Assembly: GCF_000378825.1 (NCBI RefSeq)
Contig: NZ_KB900388.1
Location: forward strand, 3,877,654 to 3,941,653
Source: Salinispora vitiensis
GTDB lineage: Bacteria; Actinomycetota; Actinomycetes; Mycobacteriales; Micromonosporaceae
Length of the DNA: 64,000 nt
Reading direction: 5' to 3'
The position numbers were made by a program, and so were the translations under genes. The notes beneath the pieces were generated by a model that saw only the letters and a program-made list of their open reading frames with translations, ran no database searches and was not told where the DNA came from. This document shows, piece after piece, positions 31,049-40,371 of this stretch. Within the stretch, counting starts at the first letter, position 1. Each line of letters begins with the position of its first letter.

Positions 31049-31939
31049 TCAGCTCATCTCCCGGAGGCAACTCCACTGGGCCGCGACCGGCCGGTAGCCG
31101 AGCCGTTCGTTGATCGCGAGCATCGGTTTGTTCGTCTCGTCATTGCCGGTGTACGCGACCGTCACCCCGCCGGCCGCGGCCCGACGTAGGGCACCCAGCT
31201 TCGCCGCCGTCGCGAGCCCTCGACCCCGGTACTCCGGGCGGGAAGCGGTGTAGTCCGACCACATCCGTGAACCGTCCCGCTTGACCAGACTGATCGCCGC
31301 CAGGACGCCGTTGACCTCGGCGCCGGTGCTGGCCTCCCGGTCCAGGCCGACGTTGTCCCAGGTATCGGCCCGCCAGTGCTCGTAGGTGAGAGCGTCGGCG
31401 GGGACGTCTTCCGGCTCGTCTGCGCTGGCGTCGCGCTCCACCTCGTACACGTGGTGGGGGTCAACCTCGGACAGCGGCACCAGCCGGGCGCCCGGGGGGA
31501 CGGTCAGGGGCGGTAGGGCCGTCAGTTCGAGCGCGGAGAAACGTTCCTCGCGGCTGGGTAGGAAGCCGCGCCGCCGCGCGTACGGCAACGACTCGGGTAG
31601 CACCCGCCCGCGCAGCAGCGGGAGCCGGAGCGGGGCGAGGTGGTCCAGGGCGGCGGTCAGCAGCCCGCTGCCGATGCCGTGTCCCCGGTGGTCCGGGTGG
31701 ACATGCAGGAGCGAGATCTCGCCGACGCTTCGGGAGGAGCTGGCGTTGCGGAAGGTCGAAACCCAACCGACGATCTCGTCGTCCGCCTCGGCGACGAAGG
31801 CGGCCCAGTGCTGGCCCGGGGGTGGTTGGGAGAGCATCTGACGGGTCGACGCCACACCACGAACCAGATGTGGAAGGACTCGGGTGCGGAGCGCCACCAC
31901 GGCGGGCGCGTCGGCGGGCTGCGCGGCACGGATCTCCAT
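31049..31939 (-). CDS. Tandem-domain GNAT acetyltransferase
   Basis: The 296-aa protein contains two GNAT domains. The first has the acetyl-CoA loop LLHVHPDHRGHGIGSGLL, the second YTASRPEYRGRGLATAAKLGALRRA followed by YTGNDETNKPMLAINERLGYRP. Tandem GNATs of this kind include MshD (mycothiol synthase), but the sequence is not clearly MshD and many such proteins modify small amines or antibiotics. ATG 31939 is 8 bases after minus-strand TACCGT (31953-31948). Confidence 0.82.
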   Translation of the reverse strand: MEIRAAQPADAPAVVALRTRVLPHLVRGVASTRQMLSQPPPGQHWAAFVAEADDEIVGWVSTFRNASSSRSVGEISLLHVHPDHRGHGIGSGLLTAALDHLAPLRLPLLRGRVLPESLPYARRRGFLPSREERFSALELTALPPLTVPPGARLVPLSEVDPHHVYEVERDASADEPEDVPADALTYEHWRADTWDNVGLDREASTGAEVNGVLAAISLVKRDGSRMWSDYTASRPEYRGRGLATAAKLGALRRAAAGGVTVAYTGNDETNKPMLAINERLGYRPVAAQWSCLREMS

Positions 31940-31995
31940 GCGGCGTGACGGTAGTGCAGTCCCGACGGTTGCTCGAGCTGTTTTCGTTGGCGGGC

Positions 31996-33003
31996 TCAAC
32001 CAGAGTCGCGGAGGATCAGCTCGGTGGGGAGCACCAGCGCCGGTTCGATCGACTCACCGGCCGCGAGGCGCAGCAGCTGGCGGGTCATTCGCCGGCCGAT
32101 TTCCTGGATCGGCTGGCGGACGGTGCTCAGGGGCGGGTCGGTGTACGCGGCGGTCTCGATGTCGTCGAAGCCGATCACCGCGACATCGTCGGGCACCCGT
32201 CGCCCCGTCGCGCGTAGCGTCCGCAGGGCGGCGTGTGCCATCAGGTCGGAGGCGGCGAAGATCGCGTCCAGGTCGGGGTGCGCGGCGAGGAGCTGCCAGG
32301 TCGCGGCCACCCCCGACTCGCGGGTGAAGTCGCCGTACGCCACCCACTCCGGCAGCCCGGCCGGGGTGATCGCGGCCCGGTAGCCGGTCAGCCGCTCGAT
32401 CCCGCCCACCATGTCCTGTGGACCGGCGATGGTGGCGATGCGCCGCCGGCCGCTGTCGATCAGGTGTTGGACGGCCCGGTGCACCCCGCCGATGTGGTCC
32501 ACGTCGACGTAGGGGACCGGGGTGCCGCCGAGCGGCCGGCCGCTGCACACCACCGGAATGCCGAGCCGGGCCAGCCGGCCGGGGAGCGGGTCGGCGCCGT
32601 GCAGCGAGGCGAACAGCACCCCGTCCACGTGCCGGCCGGTGGTGTACCGCTCCACCCGCTCGTGCCCGGCCGGCGAACCGGCCAGCATCAGCACCAACTG
32701 TTTGTCAGCCGCCTCCAGCTCCTGGGCGGCGCCGCGGATGATGCCGGGGAAGTACTGGTCGTCGGAGAAGACCCGGGCGGCCGCCTCCGGCATGACCAGC
32801 GCCACCGAGTCCGTTCGTTGGGTGACCAGGCTGCGCGCGGCCAGGTTCGGCACGTACCCCAGCTCGCTGACGGCTCGACGGACGGCCGCGCGGATCGGCT
32901 CGCCCACTGTGGTGGAGCCGTTCACCACCCGGGAGACGGTGGCTCGGGAGACACCGGCGCGGCGCGCCACCGCCTCGAGCGTCGGCCGTTGCGCCGTCGT
33001 CAT
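31996..33003 (-). CDS. LacI-family repressor of the beta-glucosidase unit
   Basis: The 335-aa protein has a LacI helix-turn-helix (TLEAVARRAGVSRATVSRVVNGSTTVGEPIRAAVRRAVSELGYVPN) and a periplasmic-binding-protein-like ligand domain ending DDVAVIGFDDIETAAYTDPPLSTVRQP. It follows the GH1 gene by 43 bases on the same strand, and a perfect 12-bp palindrome GAGAGCGCTCTC of the CebR type lies upstream of that gene. It most probably represses glucosidase expression until a beta-glucoside such as cellobiose is present. Confidence 0.9.
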   Translation of the reverse strand: MTTAQRPTLEAVARRAGVSRATVSRVVNGSTTVGEPIRAAVRRAVSELGYVPNLAARSLVTQRTDSVALVMPEAAARVFSDDQYFPGIIRGAAQELEAADKQLVLMLAGSPAGHERVERYTTGRHVDGVLFASLHGADPLPGRLARLGIPVVCSGRPLGGTPVPYVDVDHIGGVHRAVQHLIDSGRRRIATIAGPQDMVGGIERLTGYRAAITPAGLPEWVAYGDFTRESGVAATWQLLAAHPDLDAIFAASDLMAHAALRTLRATGRRVPDDVAVIGFDDIETAAYTDPPLSTVRQPIQEIGRRMTRQLLRLAAGESIEPALVLPTELILRDSG

Positions 33004-33046
33004 CGTCCTCCCCGCTCAGAGTCCGTTCCCCGGATCGCCCTCCGGC

Positions 33047-34447
33047 TCAGAGTCCGTTCCGGGAGATCACCTGCTGGTACCAGCGGGCACTCGCCTTCGG
33101 GGTACGTCGCTGGGTCCGGTAGTCGACGTGGACGATCCCGAACCGTTTCCGATAGCCCTCGGCCCACTCGAAGTTGTCCAGCAACGACCATACGAGATAG
33201 CCGCGTAGGTCCACCCCACGGGCGATGGCCTCGTGCGCGGCGCGGAGGTGCCCGTCGAGGTAGGCGATCCGGTCGGTGTCGAACACCCCGCTGTCCCCCT
33301 CCGTCGCCGGCCGCCCCGGGCCGCCCGAAGCCGTGGCCTGGTCCGGGAAGGCCGCCCCGTTCTCGGTGATCATCAGCGGTACGCCCGGGTAGTCGGTGGC
33401 GAGGCGTTCCAGCAGCCGGGTGAGCCCGGCCGGCTCGATCATCCAACCCATGTCGGTCAGCGGTCCGGCGGGCGGCAGGAACTCCACCGCCCCGTCGGTG
33501 CCGGGGAACGCCCCGCCGCCGCCGGCGCCCTCGGGTTTACCAGCGACGTAGAGGGGCGCGTAGTAGTTGACGCCGAGCAGGTCGATCGGGGTGGCGATCA
33601 CTTTCTCGTCGCCGTCCCGGAGGAACGTCGGCGGCACGATTTGGGCGACGTGTTCCAGCACATCCTCCGGGTACGCGGCCCGGAACAGCGGATCCAGGAA
33701 GATCCGATTGTGGAGCCCATCGACCAGGCGTACCGCGGCGGCGTCGGCGGCGCTGTCCGGGTCGGCGGGGCGGACGTCGGCCGGGTTGAGCGTGATCCCG
33801 ACGGTCGCCGCCCCGGCCGCGTGCAGTGCCCGGGCCGCCAGGCCGTGCCCGAGCAGCAGGTGGTGCACGGCGGTGAAGGCGGCGCCCGGGTCCGCGATGC
33901 CCGGGGCGTGCACCCCGTTGCCGTAGCCCAGGTAGGCCGAGCACCACGGCTCGTTGAGGGTGGTCCAGGAGTGCACCCGGTCACCGAGCCGACCGTGGAC
34001 GGCGGCGGCGTACCCGGCGAAGTGCTCCGCGGTCGCCCGGGCTGCCCAGCCGCCCCCGTCCTGCAGGGTCTGCGGCAGGTCCCAGTGGTAGAGCGTGACC
34101 ATCGGGTCGATCCCCCGGGCCAGCAGGGCATCCACTAGGCGGTCGTAGAAGTCCAGCCCGCGCGGGTTGACCGGGCCGGTGCCGTCTGGCTGGACCCGGG
34201 GCCAGGACACCGAGAACCGGTACGTCTGGATCCCCAGCCCGGCCATCAGCTCCACGTCGTCGGCGTACCGGTGGTAGTGGTCGCAGGCGACATCACCGGT
34301 GTGGCCCTGGTAGACCTTGCCCGGCGTACGGCTGAAGGTGTCCCAGATTGACGGCCCCCGGCCGTCTTCGTGGGCCGCACCCTCGATCTGGTACGCCGCA
34401 GTGGCCGTGCCCCAGCGGAAGTTCGCCGGAAAGTGAAGCGCGCTCAT
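33047..34447 (-). CDS. GH1 beta-glucosidase
   Basis: The 466-aa protein is a complete glycoside hydrolase family 1 enzyme: FRWGTATAAYQIEGA at the N-terminus, acid/base Glu176 in TTLNEPW, nucleophile Glu372 in ITENGAAF and the C-terminal YLVWSLLDNFEWAEGYRKRFGIVHVDY. It hydrolyses cellobiose and related beta-glucosides in the cytoplasm. ATG 34447 has GGAGGGA about 9 bases upstream. Unlike the Streptomyces ceb cluster no sugar transporter genes adjoin it. Confidence 0.95.
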   Translation of the reverse strand: MSALHFPANFRWGTATAAYQIEGAAHEDGRGPSIWDTFSRTPGKVYQGHTGDVACDHYHRYADDVELMAGLGIQTYRFSVSWPRVQPDGTGPVNPRGLDFYDRLVDALLARGIDPMVTLYHWDLPQTLQDGGGWAARATAEHFAGYAAAVHGRLGDRVHSWTTLNEPWCSAYLGYGNGVHAPGIADPGAAFTAVHHLLLGHGLAARALHAAGAATVGITLNPADVRPADPDSAADAAAVRLVDGLHNRIFLDPLFRAAYPEDVLEHVAQIVPPTFLRDGDEKVIATPIDLLGVNYYAPLYVAGKPEGAGGGGAFPGTDGAVEFLPPAGPLTDMGWMIEPAGLTRLLERLATDYPGVPLMITENGAAFPDQATASGGPGRPATEGDSGVFDTDRIAYLDGHLRAAHEAIARGVDLRGYLVWSLLDNFEWAEGYRKRFGIVHVDYRTQRRTPKASARWYQQVISRNGL

Positions 34448-34494
34448 AGGACAGCTCCCTCCGTTCGCGCAGCGTCTCCCGGGGCGTCACCGAA

Positions 34495-34512
34495 TGTCAA
34501 GAGAGCGCTCTC
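34495..34512 (-). promoter_or_regulatory. -35 box and LacI-type operator of the beta-glucosidase gene
   Basis: GAGAGCGCTCTC (34501-34512) is a perfect 12-bp palindrome with the central GAGCGCTC core seen in CebR-type operators. It directly abuts TTGACA on the minus strand (34500-34495), so a bound repressor would block the promoter. The -10 is not obvious. Confidence 0.75.
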
Positions 34513-34519
34513 CCCGGCC

Positions 34520-35281
34520 TCAACCGGTCCGGAGGCCCGCCAGGAGCGCGCGCTCGCCCGTCACCGCCAAAGTGTCGAAACTGACCCGGCCCCAAAGCGC
34601 GAGCAACAGGTCGCTGGCGGTGCCGACGACCTGGACCCGGGCGTGGTGATCATGATCATCGAAGATCGTGGCGGTATCCAGCAGGGCGACCCCTTCGCCG
34701 CGCAACCGCAGGAACCACTCCTGTCCGGCGTCGGAGGCCGACAGGTGTACGACCCCGTGCCACTGCCCATGATCCGGACGCCGTCCGGCCGGCAGGCAGG
34801 TGTCGAGCACCTCGCTCACCCCGTCGGCGGCGAGCTTCGTCTCGATCGGGTCACCCGCACCGATGGCGAGCTGGGCATCCCAGCGGTGCAGCGCCGTCTC
34901 GTGCGCGATCCGGCGAGGCCAGAAGCCGGCCTTCTTCGGCTGCGGTGCCCAGTTCCACGCCGGCGCCTCCGGGTCCAGCGCGTCGAAACGCACCAGCAGC
35001 TCGTCGTACGCCTGCTGCCACAGCTGGAGGTCCGTCTCGCCCGGATTCGGCTCCACCGGCTCGGAGCGGAGGTCCGGCGGGGTGACCGAATTGGCGGAAA
35101 CGGTCCCGCACACCCAGCGGTAGACACCTGCCAGGTGCCGGGTCAGGTCGGTCACCGTCCAGCTGGGACAGGAGAGCACCGGAGCATCGGTGGGCGCTTC
35201 GGCGATCGCCGCGGCGAAGGCCGGCCCTTCCGCCCGCAGCGCCCCGATCCAGAAGTCCTTCGTGCCATGCGTTCTGTTCAT
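34520..35281 (-). CDS. MDMPI/TIGR03083-type DinB-fold protein
   Basis: The 253-aa protein has the mycothiol-dependent maleylpyruvate-isomerase N-terminal pattern: VLSCPSWTVTDLTRHLAGVYRWV, then FWPRRIAHETALHRWDAQLAIG, with the His residues that bind metal in the DinB fold (HLAG, HETALHRWD). Such proteins in actinobacteria are probably mycothiol-dependent enzymes acting on unknown substrates. ATG 35281 is preferred: GGGAGG lies about 6 bases upstream. The mycothiol gene mshA is 3 kb away. Confidence 0.82.
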   Translation of the reverse strand: MNRTHGTKDFWIGALRAEGPAFAAAIAEAPTDAPVLSCPSWTVTDLTRHLAGVYRWVCGTVSANSVTPPDLRSEPVEPNPGETDLQLWQQAYDELLVRFDALDPEAPAWNWAPQPKKAGFWPRRIAHETALHRWDAQLAIGAGDPIETKLAADGVSEVLDTCLPAGRRPDHGQWHGVVHLSASDAGQEWFLRLRGEGVALLDTATIFDDHDHHARVQVVGTASDLLLALWGRVSFDTLAVTGERALLAGLRTG

Positions 35282-35351
35282 CGCCATCCTCCCGGGGGTG
35301 ACCGGGCCACCAGTGGGTGCCGCGGCTACCCCTCAGCTTAGGGTGATGGGC

Positions 35352-36443
35352 GTGGCAGAGGTTCTCCAGTCGACATCCGGCGCCCAACGCGACGCAGAGT
35401 GTCAACTGTCGCGATACACGACACTGCGCCTCGGCGGCTGGGCGACCCGCGTGGTCACCGCCACCAACGCGGATGAGCTCGTCCGCGGGGTGCGGGAGGC
35501 CGGGGAGCGCGGCGAGCAGATCCTGGTCCTCGCCGGGGGCAGCAACGTGGTGATCGGCGACGCGGGCTTCCCGGGGACAGTGGTGTTGGTCCGGTCCCGG
35601 GGGCTGCAAGTCGTGGAGTCCGACCCGGACAGCGTCACCGTGCGGGTCGAGGCCGGCGAGCCCTGGGACGACCTGGTCGCCCACACCGTGGCCAACGGGT
35701 GGTCCGGCCTGGAGTGCCTGTCCGGGATACCCGGCTCCACCGGCGCCACGCCGATCCAGAACGTCGGCGCGTACGGGCAGGATGTCGCCGAGACCATCAC
35801 CGGGGTGCAGGTGTACGACCGGGAGGCCGGCACCACCGGTCGGATCGAGGCCCGCGACTGCGGGTTCAGCTACCGGTCCAGCATCTTCAAGTACAGCGAC
35901 CGGTGGGTGGTGCTGTCGGTCGACTTCCGTCTCGCCCGGTCGCCGCTGTCCGGCCCGGTTCGCTACGCCGAGCTCGCTCGGGCGCTCGACGTGGCGGTCG
36001 GTGACCAGGTGCCACTGGCGAAGGCCCGCGCCGCCGTGCTGCGGCTGCGCGGGGGCAAGGGCATGGTGCTCGACCCGAACGATCCGGACACCTGGTCGGT
36101 GGGCTCGTTCTTCACCAATCCGGTACTGGACCAGGCCGACTACGAGCGGCTGCGGGACCGGGCCGGCGAGCTCGGTGAGCCACCGTCCTGGCCCGGTGCC
36201 GACGGCACGGTGAAGGTCAGTGCCGCCTGGTTGATCGACAAGGCCGGCTTCGGCAAGGGCCATCCGGGCCCGGAAGGCGTCGTCACCATCTCCACCAAGC
36301 ACACGCTGGCGTTGACCCACCGCTCCGGCACCGCCCGGACCGAGGACCTGGTGCGTCTGGCCCGCGAGATTCGCCATGGGGTGCAGGCCCGCTTCGACGT
36401 GACCCTGCACCCTGAACCAGTCCTGATCAACTGCGCCCTCTGA
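35352..36443 (+). CDS. murB: UDP-N-acetylenolpyruvoylglucosamine reductase (MurB)
   Basis: The 363-aa protein is a complete MurB: YTTLRLGGWATRV, the FAD pyrophosphate loop ILVLAGGSNVVIGD, LSGIPGSTGATPIQNVGAYGQ, CGFSYRSSIFK, the catalytic Ser in SVGSFFTNP and Glu in LHPEPVLI. It makes UDP-MurNAc for peptidoglycan. GTG 35352 follows TAGGGT (35339-35344) by 7 bases, a leaderless start; ATG 35346 would be only one base from the -10. Its place before the SDR and mshA resembles Rv0482-Rv0486. Confidence 0.95.
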   Translation: MAEVLQSTSGAQRDAECQLSRYTTLRLGGWATRVVTATNADELVRGVREAGERGEQILVLAGGSNVVIGDAGFPGTVVLVRSRGLQVVESDPDSVTVRVEAGEPWDDLVAHTVANGWSGLECLSGIPGSTGATPIQNVGAYGQDVAETITGVQVYDREAGTTGRIEARDCGFSYRSSIFKYSDRWVVLSVDFRLARSPLSGPVRYAELARALDVAVGDQVPLAKARAAVLRLRGGKGMVLDPNDPDTWSVGSFFTNPVLDQADYERLRDRAGELGEPPSWPGADGTVKVSAAWLIDKAGFGKGHPGPEGVVTISTKHTLALTHRSGTARTEDLVRLAREIRHGVQARFDVTLHPEPVLINCAL

Positions 36444-36524
36444 CCCGACCGGGCAGCGGGCCGGCGGGGGAGTGCCGCCGCCCAGCGACGGCCCGCCCGG
36501 CGCCATCCCCGCCCAGTCGTCGGG

Positions 36525-37322
36525 TCAGCGGGGCGCCACCGCCGCCCAGTCGACGGTGACCAAGCCCTGGCGCCAGCAGCGGGGTTGGTACGCCAGCGGC
36601 CAGCCCCCGTCCCGAACGGCGGTCACCGTACGCAGCCAGCGGTGGCGGGGACCGAAGGGGGCGTAGGGAGCGGCTGCCCGCCAAGCGTTCTCCAGGGCCT
36701 GGAGCAGGGCATGGATCGGTTCCCCCGCGACGTTGCGGTGGATCAGCGCTTTGGGAAGCCGTTCGGCGAGCCGGGCCGGGCTCTCCAGGGTGGCCAGTCG
36801 GGCACCCAGGGTCAGGGTGCGGGGGCCGCCCTCGTCGAGGAGCACCCATCCGCCGAGCCGCCCCAACTCGTCGCAGGTCCCCTCGACCAGCAGTCCGCCC
36901 GGGGCGAGCGCGCCGGTCATGGTCGCCCAGGCGTCCGCCACCGCACCCTCGTCGTACTGGCGTAACACGTTGAAGGCGCGGACCAGGGCGGGGCGGAGAC
37001 CGGCCAGCTCGAAGCCGCCCCGGGCGAAGGTGAGCCGGGGTGGGTCGGCGACCGGTTGGGCGGCGGCGACGCGGACCGGGTCGATCTCCAGCCCGACCAC
37101 GCGTACGTCGGGGCGGACCGCGTGGGCCAATCGGGAGCGCAGCTCAACGGCGGTCACCCCGGTGGCGCCGTAGCCCAGGTCCACCACGAGCGGATCCGTT
37201 GCCGTACGGAGCACGTCCCCGCAGGTGGTGGCGATCCAGTTGTCCACCCGGCGTAGCCGGTTGGGGTTCGTCGTCCCGCGGGTTACGACGCCGAGCGGGC
37301 GTCCTGCCGGCACCGCCACCAC
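36525..37322 (-). CDS. Class I SAM-dependent methyltransferase-like protein
   Basis: The 265-aa product has VVDLGYGATGVTAVEL, a motif-I-like SAM loop, then VRVVGLEIDPVRVAAA with the acidic end of strand 2 and LAPGGLLVEGTCDELGRL. The C-terminal half (LPKALIHRNVAGEPIHALLQALENAWRAAAPYAPFGPRHRW) appears family specific. Three consecutive-frame GTGs (37322, 37319, 37313) are possible starts; it begins 6 bases after the SDR stop, so the two form an operon. Substrate unknown. Confidence 0.78.
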   Translation of the reverse strand: MVAVPAGRPLGVVTRGTTNPNRLRRVDNWIATTCGDVLRTATDPLVVDLGYGATGVTAVELRSRLAHAVRPDVRVVGLEIDPVRVAAAQPVADPPRLTFARGGFELAGLRPALVRAFNVLRQYDEGAVADAWATMTGALAPGGLLVEGTCDELGRLGGWVLLDEGGPRTLTLGARLATLESPARLAERLPKALIHRNVAGEPIHALLQALENAWRAAAPYAPFGPRHRWLRTVTAVRDGGWPLAYQPRCWRQGLVTVDWAAVAPR

Positions 37323-37327
37323 CCGGC

Positions 37328-38092
37328 TCAGCCGGCCCGGTGGACCTTGTGCTGCGCGGCCTGCGCCAACGGCCGGACCACCAGCCGGTCCACGTTCACG
37401 TGCTGCGGGCGGGTCGCGCACCAGGCGACACAGTCGGCCACGTCGTCGGCGACCAGCGGCTCGGACACCCCGGCGTAGACGGCGTCCGCCCGGTCGGCGT
37501 CCCCGCCGAAACGGACCAGCGAGAACTCTTCGGTCCGTACCATCCCGGGATCGATCTCGACGACCCGAACCGGCCGGCCGCACAGCTCCAGCCGCAGGGT
37601 GCCCGCGACCGCGGTCTGCGCGTGCTTGGCGGCGGCGTAGCCGCCCCCACCCTCGTACACGGTGAAGCCGGCGGTTGACGACACGACGACGATCGTGCCG
37701 GCTCCGGAGGAGACCAGCGCCGGCAGGAGCGCCTGGGTGACCCGCAGCGTGCCCAGGACGTTCACGTCGTACATCCACTGCCAGTCACCGACCGCGCCGG
37801 TCTCCACCGGATCCAGGCCGCGTGCTCCCCCGGCGTTGTTGACCAGCAGGGTGACCGGACCGGGGGCGGCCGCCGCTGCGGCGGCGAGGCGGGCCACCGA
37901 CTCGTCCGAGGTCACATCGCAGCCGACCGCGGTGGCTGAGCCCCCGTCGGCTTCGACCTTCCGGACCAGGTCGGCGAGGCGGTCGGTACGCCGGGCGGCG
38001 GCCAGCACGTGGAACCCCTCGGCGGCGAGTCGGCGGACGGTGGCCGCCCCGATCCCGCTGGATGCTCCGGTGACGACGGCGACGGAATTCAT
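37328..38092 (-). CDS. Short-chain dehydrogenase/reductase
   Basis: The 254-aa protein is a classical SDR: cofactor loop TGASSGIG at residues 8-15, NNAGGA, catalytic Ser in VVVSSTAGF, and YAAAKHA (Tyr-x-x-x-Lys). The loss of an acidic residue at the end of strand 2 (AARRTDRL) suggests NADPH preference. It is close in kind to Rv0484c, which lies between murB and mshA in M. tuberculosis (from memory). Substrate unknown. Confidence 0.88.
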   Translation of the reverse strand: MNSVAVVTGASSGIGAATVRRLAAEGFHVLAAARRTDRLADLVRKVEADGGSATAVGCDVTSDESVARLAAAAAAAPGPVTLLVNNAGGARGLDPVETGAVGDWQWMYDVNVLGTLRVTQALLPALVSSGAGTIVVVSSTAGFTVYEGGGGYAAAKHAQTAVAGTLRLELCGRPVRVVEIDPGMVRTEEFSLVRFGGDADRADAVYAGVSEPLVADDVADCVAWCATRPQHVNVDRLVVRPLAQAAQHKVHRAG

Positions 38093-38259
38093 CCGCCCAT
38101 TCTGACCCCGAGCCTGAGCGCGGGGGCGATGAGGTCCGTCACGCCCGGGGATGGCCGGGAGGAATTACCGAACCCCGATCGGGAAGATGACACTCGGCGT
38201 GGAGGTTGACCGAGAAGCGCCGGTCGTGCGGGACGGCAACCGTGACAGAAGGAGCGGAC

Positions 38260-39606
38260 GTGGCGGAACAGCACACCGGTGTCGGTCGTCAGCGAGGTGC
38301 CCGTCCGTGGCCCCGGCCCCGCCGGATCGCGACCCTCTCCGTGCACACGTCGCCGCTGCACCAGCCCGGCACGGGTGACGCGGGCGGGATGAACGTCTAC
38401 ATCCTGGAAGTCGCCCGGCGGTTGGCCGAGGCCAACGTGGAGGTCGAGATCTTCACCCGGGCGACCGCCGCCGACCTGCCGCCGGTGGTCGAGATGGTGC
38501 CGGGCGTGCACGTCCGGCACATCACCGCCGGACCGTTGGGTGGGCTGACCAAGGAGGAGCTGCCCGGCCAGCTCTGCGCGTTCACCGCGGGGGTGCTGCG
38601 GGCCGAGGCCGCCCGGGACGCGGGGCACTACGACCTCATCCACTCGCACTACTGGCTCTCCGGGCAGGTCGGCTGGCTGGCCAAGGACCGTTGGGGGGTT
38701 CCGCTGGTGCACACCGCGCACACCCTTGCCAAGGTCAAGAACGCGCAGCTCGCCGCCGGGGACCGGCCGGAACCCAAGGCCCGGGTGATCGGTGAGGAGC
38801 AGGTGGTGTGCGAGGCCGATCGGCTGGTCGCCAACACCAAGACCGAGGCCGGTGACCTGATCGAGCGGTACGACGCCGACCCGACCCGGGTCGAGGTGGT
38901 CGAGCCCGGGGTGGATCTGGACCGGTTCTGCCCCCCAACCGGCGATCGGGTCCGGGCGCAGGTCCTCGCCCGGCGTCGGCTGGGTCTGCCCGAGCGTGGG
39001 TACGTGGTGGCATTTGTCGGCCGGATCCAGCCGCTCAAGGCACCCGACGTGCTGATCCGCGCGGCGGCGGCGTTGCGCCAGCGGGACCCGGCGCTGGCCG
39101 ACGACATGACGGTGGTGGTCTGCGGTGGCCCCAGCGGCAGCGGGCTTGAGCGGCCGACCCGCCTGATCGAACTGGCCGTCGAGTTGGGGATCGCCGATCG
39201 GGTTCGGTTTCTGCCGCCGCAGACCGGCGACGACCTGCCTGCCCTGTACCGGGCGGCCGACCTGGTGGCGGTCCCGTCCTACAACGAGAGCTTCGGGCTG
39301 GTCGCGTTGGAGGCGCAGGCCTGTGGCACGCCGGTGGTGGCGGCCGCCGTCGGCGGTTTGATCACCGCGGTACGCGACGACGTCAGCGGGGTCCTGGTGG
39401 AGGGCCATGACCCGGTCGCGTGGGCCCGTTCCCTGGGTCGCCTACTGCCGGACGCTGGGCGGCGCGCGACCCTGGCCCACGGCGCGCAACGCCACGCCCG
39501 CAGCTTCTCCTGGGATCGGACGGTGCGCGACCTGCTGGAGGTCTACGGCGGGGCCGTCGCTGAGTACCAAACCCGATCGTCGGACTTCGCCACCTGTTCC
39601 CGGTGA
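38260..39606 (+). CDS. mshA: D-inositol-3-phosphate glycosyltransferase (mycothiol step 1)
   Basis: The 448-aa GT4 protein has LSVHTSPLHQPGTGDAGGMNVYILEVARRL, LIHSHYWLSGQVGWL, VHTAHTLAKVKN, FVGRIQPLKAPDVLIRA and the nucleotide-sugar motif PSYNESFGLVALEAQACGTPVVA. These match MshA, which joins UDP-GlcNAc to 1-L-myo-inositol-1-phosphate at the start of mycothiol synthesis. GTG 38260 has AGAAGGAG about 6 bases upstream. The YbjN gene follows, as in Rv0486-Rv0487. Confidence 0.95.
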   Translation: MAEQHTGVGRQRGARPWPRPRRIATLSVHTSPLHQPGTGDAGGMNVYILEVARRLAEANVEVEIFTRATAADLPPVVEMVPGVHVRHITAGPLGGLTKEELPGQLCAFTAGVLRAEAARDAGHYDLIHSHYWLSGQVGWLAKDRWGVPLVHTAHTLAKVKNAQLAAGDRPEPKARVIGEEQVVCEADRLVANTKTEAGDLIERYDADPTRVEVVEPGVDLDRFCPPTGDRVRAQVLARRRLGLPERGYVVAFVGRIQPLKAPDVLIRAAAALRQRDPALADDMTVVVCGGPSGSGLERPTRLIELAVELGIADRVRFLPPQTGDDLPALYRAADLVAVPSYNESFGLVALEAQACGTPVVAAAVGGLITAVRDDVSGVLVEGHDPVAWARSLGRLLPDAGRRATLAHGAQRHARSFSWDRTVRDLLEVYGGAVAEYQTRSSDFATCSR

Positions 39607-39685
39607 GAACCAGCAACGGCCGTCAGCGACGGAGGCCGGACCGGCGTGGGCCGCGGCGGGGCGGGAGCGGTCGTAGAGTGGGGCG

Positions 39686-40291
39686 GTGAACGGGAGAAGC
39701 GAGCTCGGGGCGTTGATCGAGTCGGTCTGCGCGGAGCGGGACCTGGCCTGGGAGGCCACCGGCCCGAACTCGTACGCGGTGACCCTGCCGGGCACCCACA
39801 AGCTGCGGACGATCTGCAACCTGATCATCGGCGAGTACGCGCTGCGGGTCGAGGCGTTCGTGATGCGCCAGCCCGACGAGCGCCGCGAGGAGCTGTGGGC
39901 GTGGTTGCTGCAGCGCAACGCCCGGATGTACGGGGTGTCGTTCTCCATCGACGCGGTCGGTGACGTCTACCTGACCGGCCGGGTGAATTCGGCGGGCGTG
40001 GACGCCGATGAGTTGGATCGGCTCTTCGGGTCGGTGCTCACGTACGCCGACGAGTCCTTCGACACGATGCTGGAGATCGGCTTCGGCAGTTCGATCCGAC
40101 GGGAGTGGGAGTGGCGGGTCAGGCGGGGCGAGTCGACCGCCAACCTCGCGGCCTTCGCCCACCTGGTCGAGCCGGCTGACGGCGGGTCCGAGCCGGCTGA
40201 CGGGACGTCCGCTGCCGCGAACCCGACCGCGGCCGGGACGTCCGCTGCCGCGAACCCGACCGCTGCCCGCGGGGATTCGACGCTGTCCTGA
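39686..40291 (+). CDS. YbjN-domain protein
   Basis: The 201-aa protein has a YbjN/type III-chaperone-like domain (residues ~1-150: TICNLIIGEYALRVEAFVMRQPDERREELWAWLLQRNARMYGVSFSID). The tail has two exact copies of GTSAAANPTAA, encoded by a nearly exact DNA duplication at 40201-40266. Its place after mshA is conserved in actinobacteria, but the role is unknown. GTG 39686 lies 6 bases after TAGAGT. Confidence 0.85.
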   Translation: MNGRSELGALIESVCAERDLAWEATGPNSYAVTLPGTHKLRTICNLIIGEYALRVEAFVMRQPDERREELWAWLLQRNARMYGVSFSIDAVGDVYLTGRVNSAGVDADELDRLFGSVLTYADESFDTMLEIGFGSSIRREWEWRVRRGESTANLAAFAHLVEPADGGSEPADGTSAAANPTAAGTSAAANPTAARGDSTLS

Positions 40292-40371
40292 CGGGTACGC
40301 GCCCGGTGTGCGGTGCGGTGCGGTATTGGGACCGGCCGCGCGCCGAGGACGGACTGGCGGAGGAGCGTTCC

